Below, piece by piece: positions 33,602 through 44,100 of a stretch of 64,000 nucleotides of DNA (its first letter is position 1; the number at the start of each line of letters is the position of its first letter). The notes beneath the pieces are model-generated. The model was not told the origin of the DNA. It made no database searches and saw nothing but the letters and a program-made list of their open reading frames with translations. The DNA is from Hirsutella rhossiliensis. Lineage: Eukaryota > Ascomycota > Sordariomycetes > Hypocreales > Ophiocordycipitaceae. The translations under genes were made by a program, and so were the position numbers. The stretch is from positions 2,852,001 through 2,916,000 of the forward strand of contig NW_025408671.1 in NCBI RefSeq assembly GCF_020360975.1. Reading direction: 5' to 3'.

Positions 33602-36600
33602 GGTGCTGCTTGCTGAAGGGGCGAGGGACGTGGTGGTTGTGACGACTGAGCAAATATGGCCGTCCCAGGTCGTGCGCTCCCTGCAAGAGCTTCGTCGGTG
33701 CCACAGGTGGAGAGCGGCGCTGGGGCTGGGCGGTCGAGGTGGGCGCGATGAATTCACAGCCTGCTGCCAAACGGGAAGGCGGTGGCGCCGAGCAGGAGCT
33801 GCCTCCATCGCGCGCCGGCCGAGCGGGGTTGTGCCCAGAGTATCAGCAAGCTGACAATTGGGTGCGCGCATCTCTTTGGTGCAGCGAGGCCGTCTGCTAG
33901 AAAGGAGAGGCTAATGGAATTCAAAAAACAAGTGTTGATTGTCCCATCTGCTTGGAGGGCAGAATTCGCCGTGTCTTGTAATCTTGACGGCAATGACCAT
34001 CTACATACTCAAGCCAAAAGAGCGAAGGCCAAAAAGCACAAACACACGGCGGCTACGGCCGACCACTATTGCAGGGGATATGAACCGAGACGGCGACGGA
34101 CCAACGGACCACATGTCGTCTATCAGTCACTTGGCATTCAGAAGGAGTCGAGGCGACCCTGGATCGACCTTGAACACATCAGCTCTCCCTCTCCAAGACG
34201 GGAGGTCGTCCCGAGTTGCCGTCACCCACCAAGGGCAAAATAAGCCTTGCAACTTGAATAGTTATCCTATACATCTCACCGAAGTAGTTCTCGGAGACGT
34301 CTTGTTTTCAACTCTCGTGCTTAATGACGACTAGCCCACTTCTCAACCGGCCTTGAGCCTCAACTCCCATCAATCCGGAAGGCGAACCACTACACCAAGA
34401 CATGATGGAGCCCAAAAGTTCCTCTCCTCGGCGGAGCACGTTAGAGCACATGCAGACAGTATACCAAGTTCAAATTCACCATCACCTTTCCATGTCTGTA
34501 GGAGCCAAGAGGCCACCCCGTTGTGCCATCCTTAAGACTCTCCCAAGGCACATCAACGCCCAGCCGAGCCGCAACTCCGAGGGCTTGTCGCTCACATCGT
34601 GGCCGAGGTCCTCGTCGAGCTCATCGCTTTGTCGACGACCCCCGCAACACCGCCAGCTCATATCGCCATATGGCTCTGGTACGCATGGAGGGTGCGCATA
34701 ATCGCCAGCTTCTGGAATCGCATTGAACGAGGAAGCCGAACAGTCTCCAGACGACGACGGATATGAGGCGTTGGGGAACCTTGTCACATGACAATTCACT
34801 CGATCGAAAACATCGAATTGGGGGTATATGTACACTGGATCGAATTTTATATTATAGGTATGGCGTTACGGTAGGTAATAAGAGGCCTGCAACTAGGAGT
34901 TATGTCCTGTAAGCGGTTGAGGGCATCCCTGCCTTTGCGCCGTGCAAAGAGTCGATGGGTTTACCTTTGTTTCCAGGAGAAAGCTTTGTAGGCGTGCTTG
35001 GTGGCTCCGTTGTCCTCTTCAAGGCGAATTCTAATCCTCGCTTCGTCCATGGAGAATCAAAATTGCCCATGCCAGTCCCAGCCACGGTCTTACAGCACTG
35101 GTAGTGTTCCTGCGGGGAAGCGTGTGCAAGATGCGGAGCCGAGACACGGGGTATCTAACTATTGGGACTGCGACATACTGTGCAACTTGACAGGTGCCGT
35201 TGAGAGAGGGTGACGGGAGCACGTGCAAGGGCTTCCCGAGAGGCCAGCATGTGGTCTGCCTCTTGGATCGGCGGGAAAGAGGCTGGCGACTAACCTTGCA
35301 GGACTCCAAGAGAGCTTTCCTCGTGGTGTATGAAGGAGGTCACATATGTACATTTTACCCCCAGAGTTGGAGGCAGGGATACCATATGAAACAATAGGAC
35401 GATTGGAGGAAGTCGAGTCAGGCATGGCTGAATGAGGCATGCCAGGCTGTCAGCACCTTGTCCGGCACGTCGACGTGCAAACACTGAGACAGACACGTTG
35501 TCGTCGTCGTCGGGCTCGTCGCGTTTATACCAACACGGCAGGTAGGTAGCGCTGGATGGATGGACAGCGTCGTGACCGGCTCGGTCCTCTTGCTCCGTCT
35601 GCTGCGGTAGCCAACCGCCTGTGAGCTCGGCAGATATGTGTTCGCCTGGTGGGAGTACGGCGGAGGCGGCGAATGCGAGCTGCCTGAGTACGGGCTCGTC
35701 GGTCGCACCAAGCATCACATGGTCGGTCGAGGCGCACGAGCACGGAGCAGCGACTGGCGCTGGCGGGTAAACGGGGTTTCTCGGTAACCCTTGGCTTGCT
35801 TATTGAGGATCGGCCTCGAGGGGCGAAGGGGCGGATGGTCGTTGGGTTGACAGAGTACAGTCCCCTCCAGCGGCTTGGACGGGGACGAGGACGAGGCCTG
35901 GCCCGACACAGCCTCGCCTCGGGTTCGCACCGTCGACCACACCGGACCGGCCCCATGGTACGACTGACTGCATGCGGGCTGCCGAGAGGAATGCCTGGCT
36001 AGAATGTAAGGCAATGGGCGACTGGCTGCGGGCACGGCTGGCGGCGCAGTCTCATCATCATTTGATCATCCCTGCCTCACCCTCTCCGTCGTTGGCTCGG
36101 GAAGCACACGAGAGCATGCATGCCTAGGCAGATGGTTCGTACTTGTCACTGCGTACGGAGCACAGCTATCCACAGTCGTTGGTGTTGCTTTCTTTTTCGT
36201 GCCGGCGCGGGGGAGGCAGCAGAGCAGGACAAGGAGGGAGAGGGAGAAAGAGGCAGACAAGAGAGCCCTGTGGATATTTGTACACGTGCGTACCTACCTA
36301 GGTCGTACACGCCCTAAGTTATATCCTGGCAGAGTAGGAACAGCTGCAGGTTAGCAGATGAGGGGGAGGGGGGGCAGGCTTGGTGGTCGAAGGCCGGAAG
36401 CAAAGGCAAAACGCCGTTATCGCAGGCCCTCTTGGCGCTGCGCAAAACCCGTCGTGCGATGCGCGTCTCCCATATCTCACTCTCCCATCAGTTTTCCCAC
36501 CCCGTGACCTCGCCCTCGCCTCGCCTCGCCTCGTCCTGTCCTACCACCACCCCTTCCCTTCCCCCACGGACGGCGCGTGTGGGACTGACTGCAAAAGCAC

Positions 36601-36770
36601 ACGCATCGTGGCTGCATCGCTTGCGCCATGCACATGCTGCTACCCCAGAGAGCGTGAAGGAGAGAAAAGCCAAAGGCCAAAAAGAATTAAAAAAAAAAGG
36701 AACCAAACCAACGGGCCCGCCCCGAAAAAGGCCCAGTCTGCTGTTGGGCGCGCACACACTCTCGCACGCA
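33602..36770. other. 3.2-kb spacer without a supported gene
   Basis: Between divergent starts. AT content rises around 34800-34880, and a CCTAGG-type word block lies at 36287-36309. Open frames are short and show no recognisable domain. Confidence 0.5.
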
Positions 36771-38639
36771 ATGGACGAGGCCCGGCTGGTCGACAGTCTG
36801 CGCCAAAAGCTCGACGAGCTCGAGCGCGAGGTCGAGGCCTGTCGCCGCCACCTGCTGGCCGAGTTCCACCACCACTGCCGCCTTTTGCTCCGCGACGTCA
36901 CCCCCGACGCCGCCTCCGACGTCAAGCGAGTCCTGGCCGCCTCCTTTGCCAACTATCCCGCCCTCCGCCCCGAGCTTGACGCTGACTCACCGAGTCTTGG
37001 TCCTCCTCCTCCTCCACCTCCTCCACCACCTCTTCCTCCCCCCCCTCCTGCGCCGTCGCCGCCGCCGCCGCCGCCGCCCGCTCTCCCCACCACCCCGGCC
37101 GCTGCATTCCAGCCTGCCGTCTCCGGAAGACCCCAGCGAGCGCGCCAAAGGGACCTCGAGCTCCGCGGTCTCTTTACCCCGTCCTATCTGCCCCTGCTCG
37201 ACGACTCGCCCGTCCTAGGCCTTGCCCGCACCGTGCCAGATCCCCCTCTGCCCCCCGAGGGAGGCACTGGTCACGCCGGCATGGACCAGACGAGCCGCCA
37301 CGCCGCCTCGCAGCACCGCCTGCTGCCCCCCGTCCAGCCCTTGTCCGTCCCTGACCTCCCCGCCGACACCGCCCGCTCCACCGACGACACCAGGTCCTCC
37401 GTCTCCTCCGACAAGAGCGACTCCAAGCCCCCGAGGAGCGCCCTGCGACGCTCCTCCAGCATGTCCAAGGCGCCCCAGAGCCCCAGACGCGTCCGCTTTG
37501 AGTTCATGGGTGCGGAGGTCCTGCCCACCACCTCGCCCCAGCCCTCCGAGTTTCTGCGTCGCCGTCCCTCCTCCCCCGGCCCAGACGGCGACGACCCCGG
37601 CGCCTTCGCCTCCAACCTCGGCGCCGACACTGCTGACGATGACCGCGTGCCCCCTCGCAAGGTCTCCTCCTCGGATGCCCTGAGAGCCCTCTCCCGAACG
37701 CCCCGTGAGGAGGGCGTCGCCTGGACAGTGGTCAACGCAGACGTCGACCAAGTTCCGCCCGATCAGCACGATGCATTGGCTGCCACGCCGCCGACGGCCG
37801 CCCCGACGTCGCCCAAGACGACGCATGGTTCGATACCCACCAAGACATTCTCACCCAAACTAAGTAGCGGCGACACGCCGACCAAAGACGGAGACGACGA
37901 CGACGACGACGACGATAACTCCTCCGATGACGGATTTCTAGCAATTGCCAAGGCGAGATCGTCCAGCCAGAAGCCATTGCAGGCTACGGCTCCTGCCCCC
38001 AAGGCACCAATCAACCCTGCACATGACGGCGCAACAACGTCAGCGAGCCCAACGAATCGGCAGTCGCCTCGCCCCAGTGCAGATCAAGACGAGCACGGTC
38101 GGACAATTACCGACGAGGATACAGAAGTGGACGACGACGACGACGTGTTTCATTTCGAGACGGGAGGGCGAAGTGCGTCGATAAATCCGAGGTCGAGTTT
38201 AAGGCCAGCATCGAGGCAAGAAGACGTCCCCGAACCGTCCGCGACAGATGACGACGGCGACGACGAACCGAATGCACTGGAGACGCAGACACCGGAACAG
38301 CAAATGAGCGCATATGCAACGTCCCCAGCCGTTCCCATTCGGCAGTCGTGGGGCTCGCGGCCTTCGACGACCTCGGGAGGCAAGTTTCGGCCAGGGTCTC
38401 TCGGCTCGTACAAGGGACAGCCGCTGATGATGCCCATCGTGCGCGACCCGGAACTCCTCGCTCAGGCCGGCTCGGTGGGATTGTCGGACTTGCGCGTGGA
38501 CGGCATCGACGACCAAACCGCCATGGAGGAGGGCTCGCCGCCTCGGTTTCCCAGCACGCCATTCAGCTTCAAGGAGAGGTTCATTATGGAGGAAATGATG
38601 GAACGGGCCAAGTCAAACAAGGACGAGAGTGGAGGGTAA
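36771..38639 (+). CDS. Disordered fungal protein with putative PP1-docking RVxF motif
   Basis: Single-exon gene, 622 residues; function not recognised. The start MDEARLVDSLRQK opens an amphipathic probable coiled coil (residues 1-45). A long Pro run coded by CCT/CCG triplets follows (about 75-105). Then come Ser/Pro-rich segments, the block RRVRFEFMGAEVLPTTSP (about 240-258), a nine-residue acidic run with one Gly (GDDDDDDDD, about 372-380), and a conserved-looking C-terminus (GSLGSYKGQPLMMPIVRDPE and FKERFIMEEMMERAK). RVRF fits the RVxF docking consensus of protein phosphatase 1. That is a motif match only, but its placement in a basic, Ser-rich context is typical of PP1 regulators. The frame stays open upstream to 36432, but that extension is unlike the rest. 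Confidence 0.8.
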   Translation: MDEARLVDSLRQKLDELEREVEACRRHLLAEFHHHCRLLLRDVTPDAASDVKRVLAASFANYPALRPELDADSPSLGPPPPPPPPPPLPPPPPAPSPPPPPPPALPTTPAAAFQPAVSGRPQRARQRDLELRGLFTPSYLPLLDDSPVLGLARTVPDPPLPPEGGTGHAGMDQTSRHAASQHRLLPPVQPLSVPDLPADTARSTDDTRSSVSSDKSDSKPPRSALRRSSSMSKAPQSPRRVRFEFMGAEVLPTTSPQPSEFLRRRPSSPGPDGDDPGAFASNLGADTADDDRVPPRKVSSSDALRALSRTPREEGVAWTVVNADVDQVPPDQHDALAATPPTAAPTSPKTTHGSIPTKTFSPKLSSGDTPTKDGDDDDDDDDNSSDDGFLAIAKARSSSQKPLQATAPAPKAPINPAHDGATTSASPTNRQSPRPSADQDEHGRTITDEDTEVDDDDDVFHFETGGRSASINPRSSLRPASRQEDVPEPSATDDDGDDEPNALETQTPEQQMSAYATSPAVPIRQSWGSRPSTTSGGKFRPGSLGSYKGQPLMMPIVRDPELLAQAGSVGLSDLRVDGIDDQTAMEEGSPPRFPSTPFSFKERFIMEEMMERAKSNKDESGG

Positions 38640-39226
38640 TACAGGCAGGATGCTCTCGAGCTCACTGCCAGCTCGGTCGGGAGTTTCGACACGAGGTGCT
38701 GCTTTTATGCCCGAGGCGGACCACGCGGCCACGCGCCAGGGGGGCTCCGGGGGCATGGGGGTACAATAAAGGCGTTGGAGCAAGGTCGAGGATGGAATCT
38801 CGACATCAAGCGGATAAGGCCTACGCGGCGACTCAATTATTCATCCTTGTAGTCCCCCCCCCAGCTCATATCACATGTGACGATGCTTGCCTGCTCTCTA
38901 ATGAGCACTGCCGACGGCGCCGAGCGCGAAACGTATTTGGTAATAGCCAGACGTGTGCTTCAAGTCAAACCCCCAGGCCACGGAGGAGAAGCTGTCTACG
39001 ACGCTGGACTGGCGGGAAACAGAGCTGGAGCCGTGGGGATGCGCCCGAGCATTTCTGTTACAAGATTCTTGAAGAGTATCGCTATATCGGGTATATGACG
39101 CTAAACACTAGTAGATGCGAAAGTACCGACATCCAGACCTCTCAGCTCGTTGCCCTACCTTCAAAAAGCTTCGCAAGCCAATTCATCGACTGAGCACCCT
39201 ACGCGCCATCCCGAGACAGACACAAA
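38640..39226. other. Spacer between the disordered-protein gene and PET100
   Basis: 587 bp holding the 3' region of the upstream gene and the PET100 promoter; nothing else is recognised. Confidence 0.5.
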
Positions 39227-39533
39227 ATGGGGGGGCTCAACTTGGAAGTGTTCAAGGTGAGGCTGCCACGCGCCCGACTCTCCGTCGAAAAGCATGGCGC
39301 GCTGACCGGTCCAGTTCGGCGTGTACGTCATGTTCCCGATTGGCATCATGTACTACTTTGGAACCAACCTCGACAACCGCTTCGCCGTGCGCAACTTCTG
39401 GCCCCGACCCGAGGAGTGCAACAAGGTGCCCCGCGACAGGGACGAGGTCAAGGCCGAGTACAAGCGCATCGTCGCGCGACAGCAGCAGCGCCGGGCACAG
39501 CAACTCGAGGACCAGTCGCAGCAGACCAAGTGA
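39227..39533 (+). CDS. pet100: Cytochrome c oxidase assembly factor Pet100
   Basis: Small inner-membrane chaperone needed for assembly of complex IV. Exons 39227-39256 (ten codons, MGGLNLEVFK) and 39315-39533 give 82 residues. The intron is phase 0, restoring FKFGVYVMFPIGIMYYFG, the diagnostic Pet100 membrane segment, followed by NLDNRFAVRNFWPRPEECN and a charged Gln-rich tail. The tiny first exon is easily missed by gene finders. It is convergent with the TACO1-type gene 198 bp away. Confidence 0.93.
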
Positions 39534-39731
39534 CGGGCGCCACGCGGGGCCAGGCGGCAGCTTCACGCTGCTCCAGATGTGAACCGGCATGCTGTACGCG
39601 CGGCTGATGCCAGCCACTATACTGTGAATGCATGGGCCGGCGTTTGGGCTTGGATTGGGGAGGGGAAACAAACACCGCCTCTACCTATCGGGATAATTGT
39701 TTGCACGAGATAGAGAGCATTGGCGGGACTA

Positions 39732-40818
39732 TCATCCATCTATTAGCCTGGCTACTCTACCCCATTCGTCAAAGGCAATGCCTCCTTGCCGGACGTTGGC
39801 GAATACCGCCTTGACTTCGGGGAATTCTCTGATGCCGGACAAAAGAGCCTCGAGGCTTTCCACCATGTCCTGAGACTCCACGAAGACCGTTGTGTCCGCG
39901 TTTGGCGCCCATATGATATCTGAATCGAGCACTTCCAGTTCAAAACGGTCCGACAGCGCTTCCGTGATTGCCATGAGGGAGGTCGGCTGGGTCCACACTA
40001 GGAACACGCCGTCTGGCAACCGCTCGATGTCGTCCGTGCCGTCGAGCTCAATCGCTGCCTCTATCATGTCCGACAATGTCGGGTCGGCTCGCTTGGGCTT
40101 GAGGAGGATGCGCCCCCGTCTCGAGAAAAAGAATGCAGTTGAGCCAGTCACTCCGCCGTTTTTCTTAACGGCGTACCTTACATCGTTCCAGGTACGTTGT
40201 CGGTTATCTGTCTCGATGTCGGCTATGAGGGCGAGGTTGGGAGGCAAGAGAACCTCCATCGTCATGGCCTGGAGCTGTGCGCCGGTGACCGACCGCCCCT
40301 GGCCTCTGGCAATGGCGGCCTCTACCAGGGACTTGGGGACGCTGGCTAATCAACGTCGGCTTCGTTAGTGGCTGAATGGCGCAGGCACTGACAAGCGGCC
40401 GTGGTGTGACTCGCAGAGAATTGAGTCCACGTATGCATACCTTTTGTCGCAGCAGCAATCACGTTGGCCATTCGTGGATTAAACTTGATATCCTCTCCGT
40501 ACACTGCACCGGTGGTCAGACACGCGCGCTGGCAACGCCGGGTTGCAGCTGGGGTGGTGGAGGCGGCTGACTGCGTGAGTATATGGCAATGAGCTTGGTA
40601 AAGGCCGTTCGCTCAGACATCTTCTTCTTGTCCGTGACGGCCTTGATGTGCTTCGTCTTGGACCACTTGTTGTGTCCCGCGAGCGGCGCGGCCGTCGTCG
40701 CAAACGATCGGAGGAGACATTGTCGGCAGACGATGGGGCTTGTGGGAGACGATGCGCTGCGCAAAGGCGCCAGCACAGAGTACGCCAGCCGCTCCGAGGC
40801 TGCTGGTGCTTTGCGCAT
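39732..40818 (-). CDS. Mitochondrial YebC/TACO1-type translation factor
   Basis: Organellar member of the YebC family; human TACO1 activates COX1 translation, and yeast Dpc29 is the mitochondrial ribosome-associated relative. Three exons (40818-40572, 40503-40441, 40345-39732) give 307 residues. The N-terminus MRKAPAASERLAYSVLAPLR is Arg/Ser/Ala-rich, a good mitochondrial presequence. The family hallmark GHNKWSKTKHIKAVTDKKK follows. The second, 63-nt exon encodes GEDIKFNPRMANVIAAATK, then KASVPKSLVEAAIARGQG. The remaining domains (VRYAVKKNGG, STAFFFSRRG, IWAPNADTTV) are present to the end. Start 40818 is preferred over the open upstream frame because the presequence begins there. Confidence 0.92.
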
Positions 40819-41182
40819 CGAAGCGAAGGCCGAATCAGGGGTTGATGGCAAGCGGGTGAATCGACGCGAGAATGAAGGCGTTCTGAAAGCTGAGATAGGT
40901 CCGGAGTAGGTACTTTGTAAATTGTACCTGGAGCTTGGCCTCGAGCCGCGACGGGCTAATATTCTTCCCCTCAGCTCCCAACCGCGGTTCTCTGGTTGGC
41001 TGGCGCTGAGAGGTCCTGCCCCCACCAAACACTGTCGGGCGCTACCTTACCTCGACAGACCCCTATTATGACCACGCGAAAGCGCGCATTCAGCCTTCAC
41101 CACCGCGCGCCAAGACAACCCACTAGAACCACGAGAAACGAGACCAGGTCCCAGCTGCCCATGGCAGTCAGAACGCCTCGAA
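40819..41182. promoter_or_regulatory. Divergent promoter, TACO1-type / Laa1
   Basis: 364 bp between two start codons facing away from each other; both transcripts must initiate here. No individual element is claimed. Confidence 0.6.
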
Positions 41183-44100
41183 ATGTCGTCGGGTCAAGAA
41201 GCTGAGGCCCCACCGGCGGAACCAACGGCCTCCCAGCATGCTGCCGCCGAACCCACCTCCGAGTCCAAGGTCGACACGCCCGAGCTGGATCTCGCCAAGC
41301 TGCAGTCCTTGCCGCCCGAGCAGCAGGACCTGTTTCTGCTCTCCTTTGTGTCCGACTTGAGAAAACACGTGTTGGCGCTTGCCGCAGACGACTGCACCGC
41401 CCAGCAGTTCTACCTGAAACGAGAGATCTTCCAGATCATCAACCTCACCTCGCCTCAACCGTCGCGAGTCGTCCGGAACAATATTGGACCATGTCTGGCG
41501 CACATCCTCAGCAAGGGCGACCGCAAGCTGTTGTTCGAGACCATCAACGACCTTGTGGCCGTCGCCTCGGGAAGCAAACAAAAGTCGGACGGCGAGACGC
41601 GCGCCAAGCACGCCGCCGTGAGTTGCTTGGGCGATGTCTTTGCCGCTGCCGGTGACAGCGCCATTGGCCTGCATCAGATTTCGTGCACCACCCTGCTTAG
41701 GGTCCTCAAGACATCGTCCAACAATGCCGGCATGCGCGCCGCCGCTCTGACGGCGCTCGGCAAGATCGTGGGCATGGTCCAGGGCTCCGTGGATGAAGGG
41801 CTCGCGCGTGACATTTGGAAGCAAGCTAAAAACTACGCCGCCATTGACAAGGGCGCCAATGTCGTGGTCGCGGCATGCCGGTGCCTCAAGACTCTGACCA
41901 AGCATACACCCTACTTCCTCAACTCGACCGACTTTGACAAGCTTGAGACGGCCGTATTCAAGGCAATCGACTCCCCCTCGGTTCAGGTCCGTCATGCCGC
42001 CGCCGACTGTTTTGCCGAAGCCCTCGTCCAAGGTTGTGTCGGTTCCGGTGACGGAGACGCCGCTGCCGCTGTCGTAAAGACGAAGAAGAACAAGGGGAAG
42101 CTGAAGCTCGTCTCGGCTCACACTGGGATCGCACCTGACGATGACGAGATTCCGGCGCGCTCGGAAAGCCCCGCTCCGTCCGGTAGGCGAGCTCAAGACC
42201 TTGCGCTGACGCTACCGGACATGATGAAGCTCTTGTCTAGTCAGTATGTCAAGCCGGCAGCTTCCAACAGGGCTCGGGCTGCCATTGGAGTCTGCTACGG
42301 GAGGTTGTTTCGTCGCCTGGGTGAGAAGATGGTCCAGAGCAACTATTTGAAGATTGTGGAAAGCCTCACTGTCGACATTCTGGGCCATGCGACTGTGAGC
42401 AACAACCGTTTCCGTCTCCTCATGTCGAGAAGGATCGTGGAAACTATTTTGCAAGACATCATCGGACGCAAGATCCTCGGAGAATCTGGGCAGACCTCGG
42501 TGGCCGAGTCGCTGATCAACAACATCTTGAAGAACTATCCACAAGCGCTGACCGAGCGACCTGAGCCCTCGAAGCATACCTTGATTGTCGCCCTTGGCGC
42601 CGTCGCCTCCCTCATCGACTCCCTCGGATCTGCCGCCAACGGCTTTGCAGACTCTTGCCGAGATGGGCTGCTGCAGGTGCTTCAGCACCCGAGCTACTCG
42701 ATCCAAGTCTTTGCATCCTACTGCATGAAGACGTTTGTGCTTGCGTGCCCTCAGCAGCTGTTGCCTTGCATGTCCGTCTGCATGAACAGCCTGACTCGGG
42801 AGCTCTCGCTGCTAGGGGGTGGACGCAGCTCTCCGAGACGCTGTCTCGGCTTCGCGCACGGCTTGGCGGCGGCGCTCAGCGCGAGCCCCCTACAACCCCT
42901 GCACGGGTCTGTCGACATCAACAGCCGTGTGCTCACAATGGCCACCAACTTGCTCAAGTCGAGCGGCCAGTCGGAGCTGCGCACCTCGAGCACCCAAATC
43001 CAGGTCGCCTGGACCCTCATCGGCGGACTCATGTCGCTCGGCCCAAACTTTGTCAAGATCCATCTCTCGCAGCTGCTGCTTTTGTGGAAGAATGCGCTGC
43101 CCAAGCCCTTGGCCAGAGACAACACCGCGACGAGGAGCCTGCTCGAGGCGTCGTTTCTCACCCATGTCAGGGAGTGCGCGCTGGGATCCATCTTGGCCTT
43201 TCTCCAATTCAATAGCCGCCTGTTGACGGTCGACGTCTCGAAGCGCATTGCCGCCATGTTGCAAAGCACATCTGCATTCTTGAGAGCCTTGCCAACCAAG
43301 AAGACGACGGACGATATTTCACAGAGGCTGACGCCGGCCCTTCAGCTGCAGGACCTAGACATGATGGTGCAGCGCCGTGTATTGCAGTGCTACATCAAGC
43401 TCGTCAACCTCAGCCCGGCGGGTGGGAGTGAAGCCTTGCTGCAATCGAATCTGCTCACGCTTGCCATCTCTCTGTTTGCGGACCCCGAAAACTACACGCC
43501 CAACTCGCTGAGTGCTTCGATAGCCAATGCGGCGGCTACATTTGAGTCGATCTGGGAGGTTGGCGATAACAGCGGCTTTGGTATCACGGGGCTGGTTTCT
43601 GGGTTCCAAGTCAGGAAGCTGCCGGGCCAGCATGACAGCTCAACGGAAGGCGACGTGGGGAACGTCGGTCCGGAGGAGGCCATCGATCGTCTCTTTATGT
43701 CTCCCGTCTGTGGCAGCCTGGAGCATGATGCGTCGATGCTGTACATTGGGAACATAGATGAAGGGCCCCTGGTGCTACCCGATCCTCCGGCCACCGAGGT
43801 CATCAACAACGCCATCCAGCTCTTCGCATTCGCCTTTCCCCTTACACCGGCAAAGGTCCAAGAAAGCGTTTTGGAGCAAATCAAAACCTTTGCATCCGCA
43901 GGCCCCCTTCAGAGAGATCCCGGCCGCAAGGCAGCCATCAACGTCAACGTCGCGGCGGCAATTCTCTCGAGCATGAGAGTTGCGGTCAGGGAGACCAGGT
44001 CGCCACCAGGCAACATCACCAATCCCGCGGTGGAGCGACTGTTGCAAGACATTGTACGGGACTTCGTCCTCGACCCAGATCAGTACGTGAGGGGGCTCGG

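Noticed and set aside
36432..36770. Upstream extension of the disordered-protein gene by 113 codons
   Set aside because: Open frame continues, but the sequence is unlike the rest, and the Met at 36771 begins a clear coiled coil; treated as leader.
41168..42196. 342-codon minus-strand open frame
   Set aside because: Antisense to the Laa1-type coding exon.
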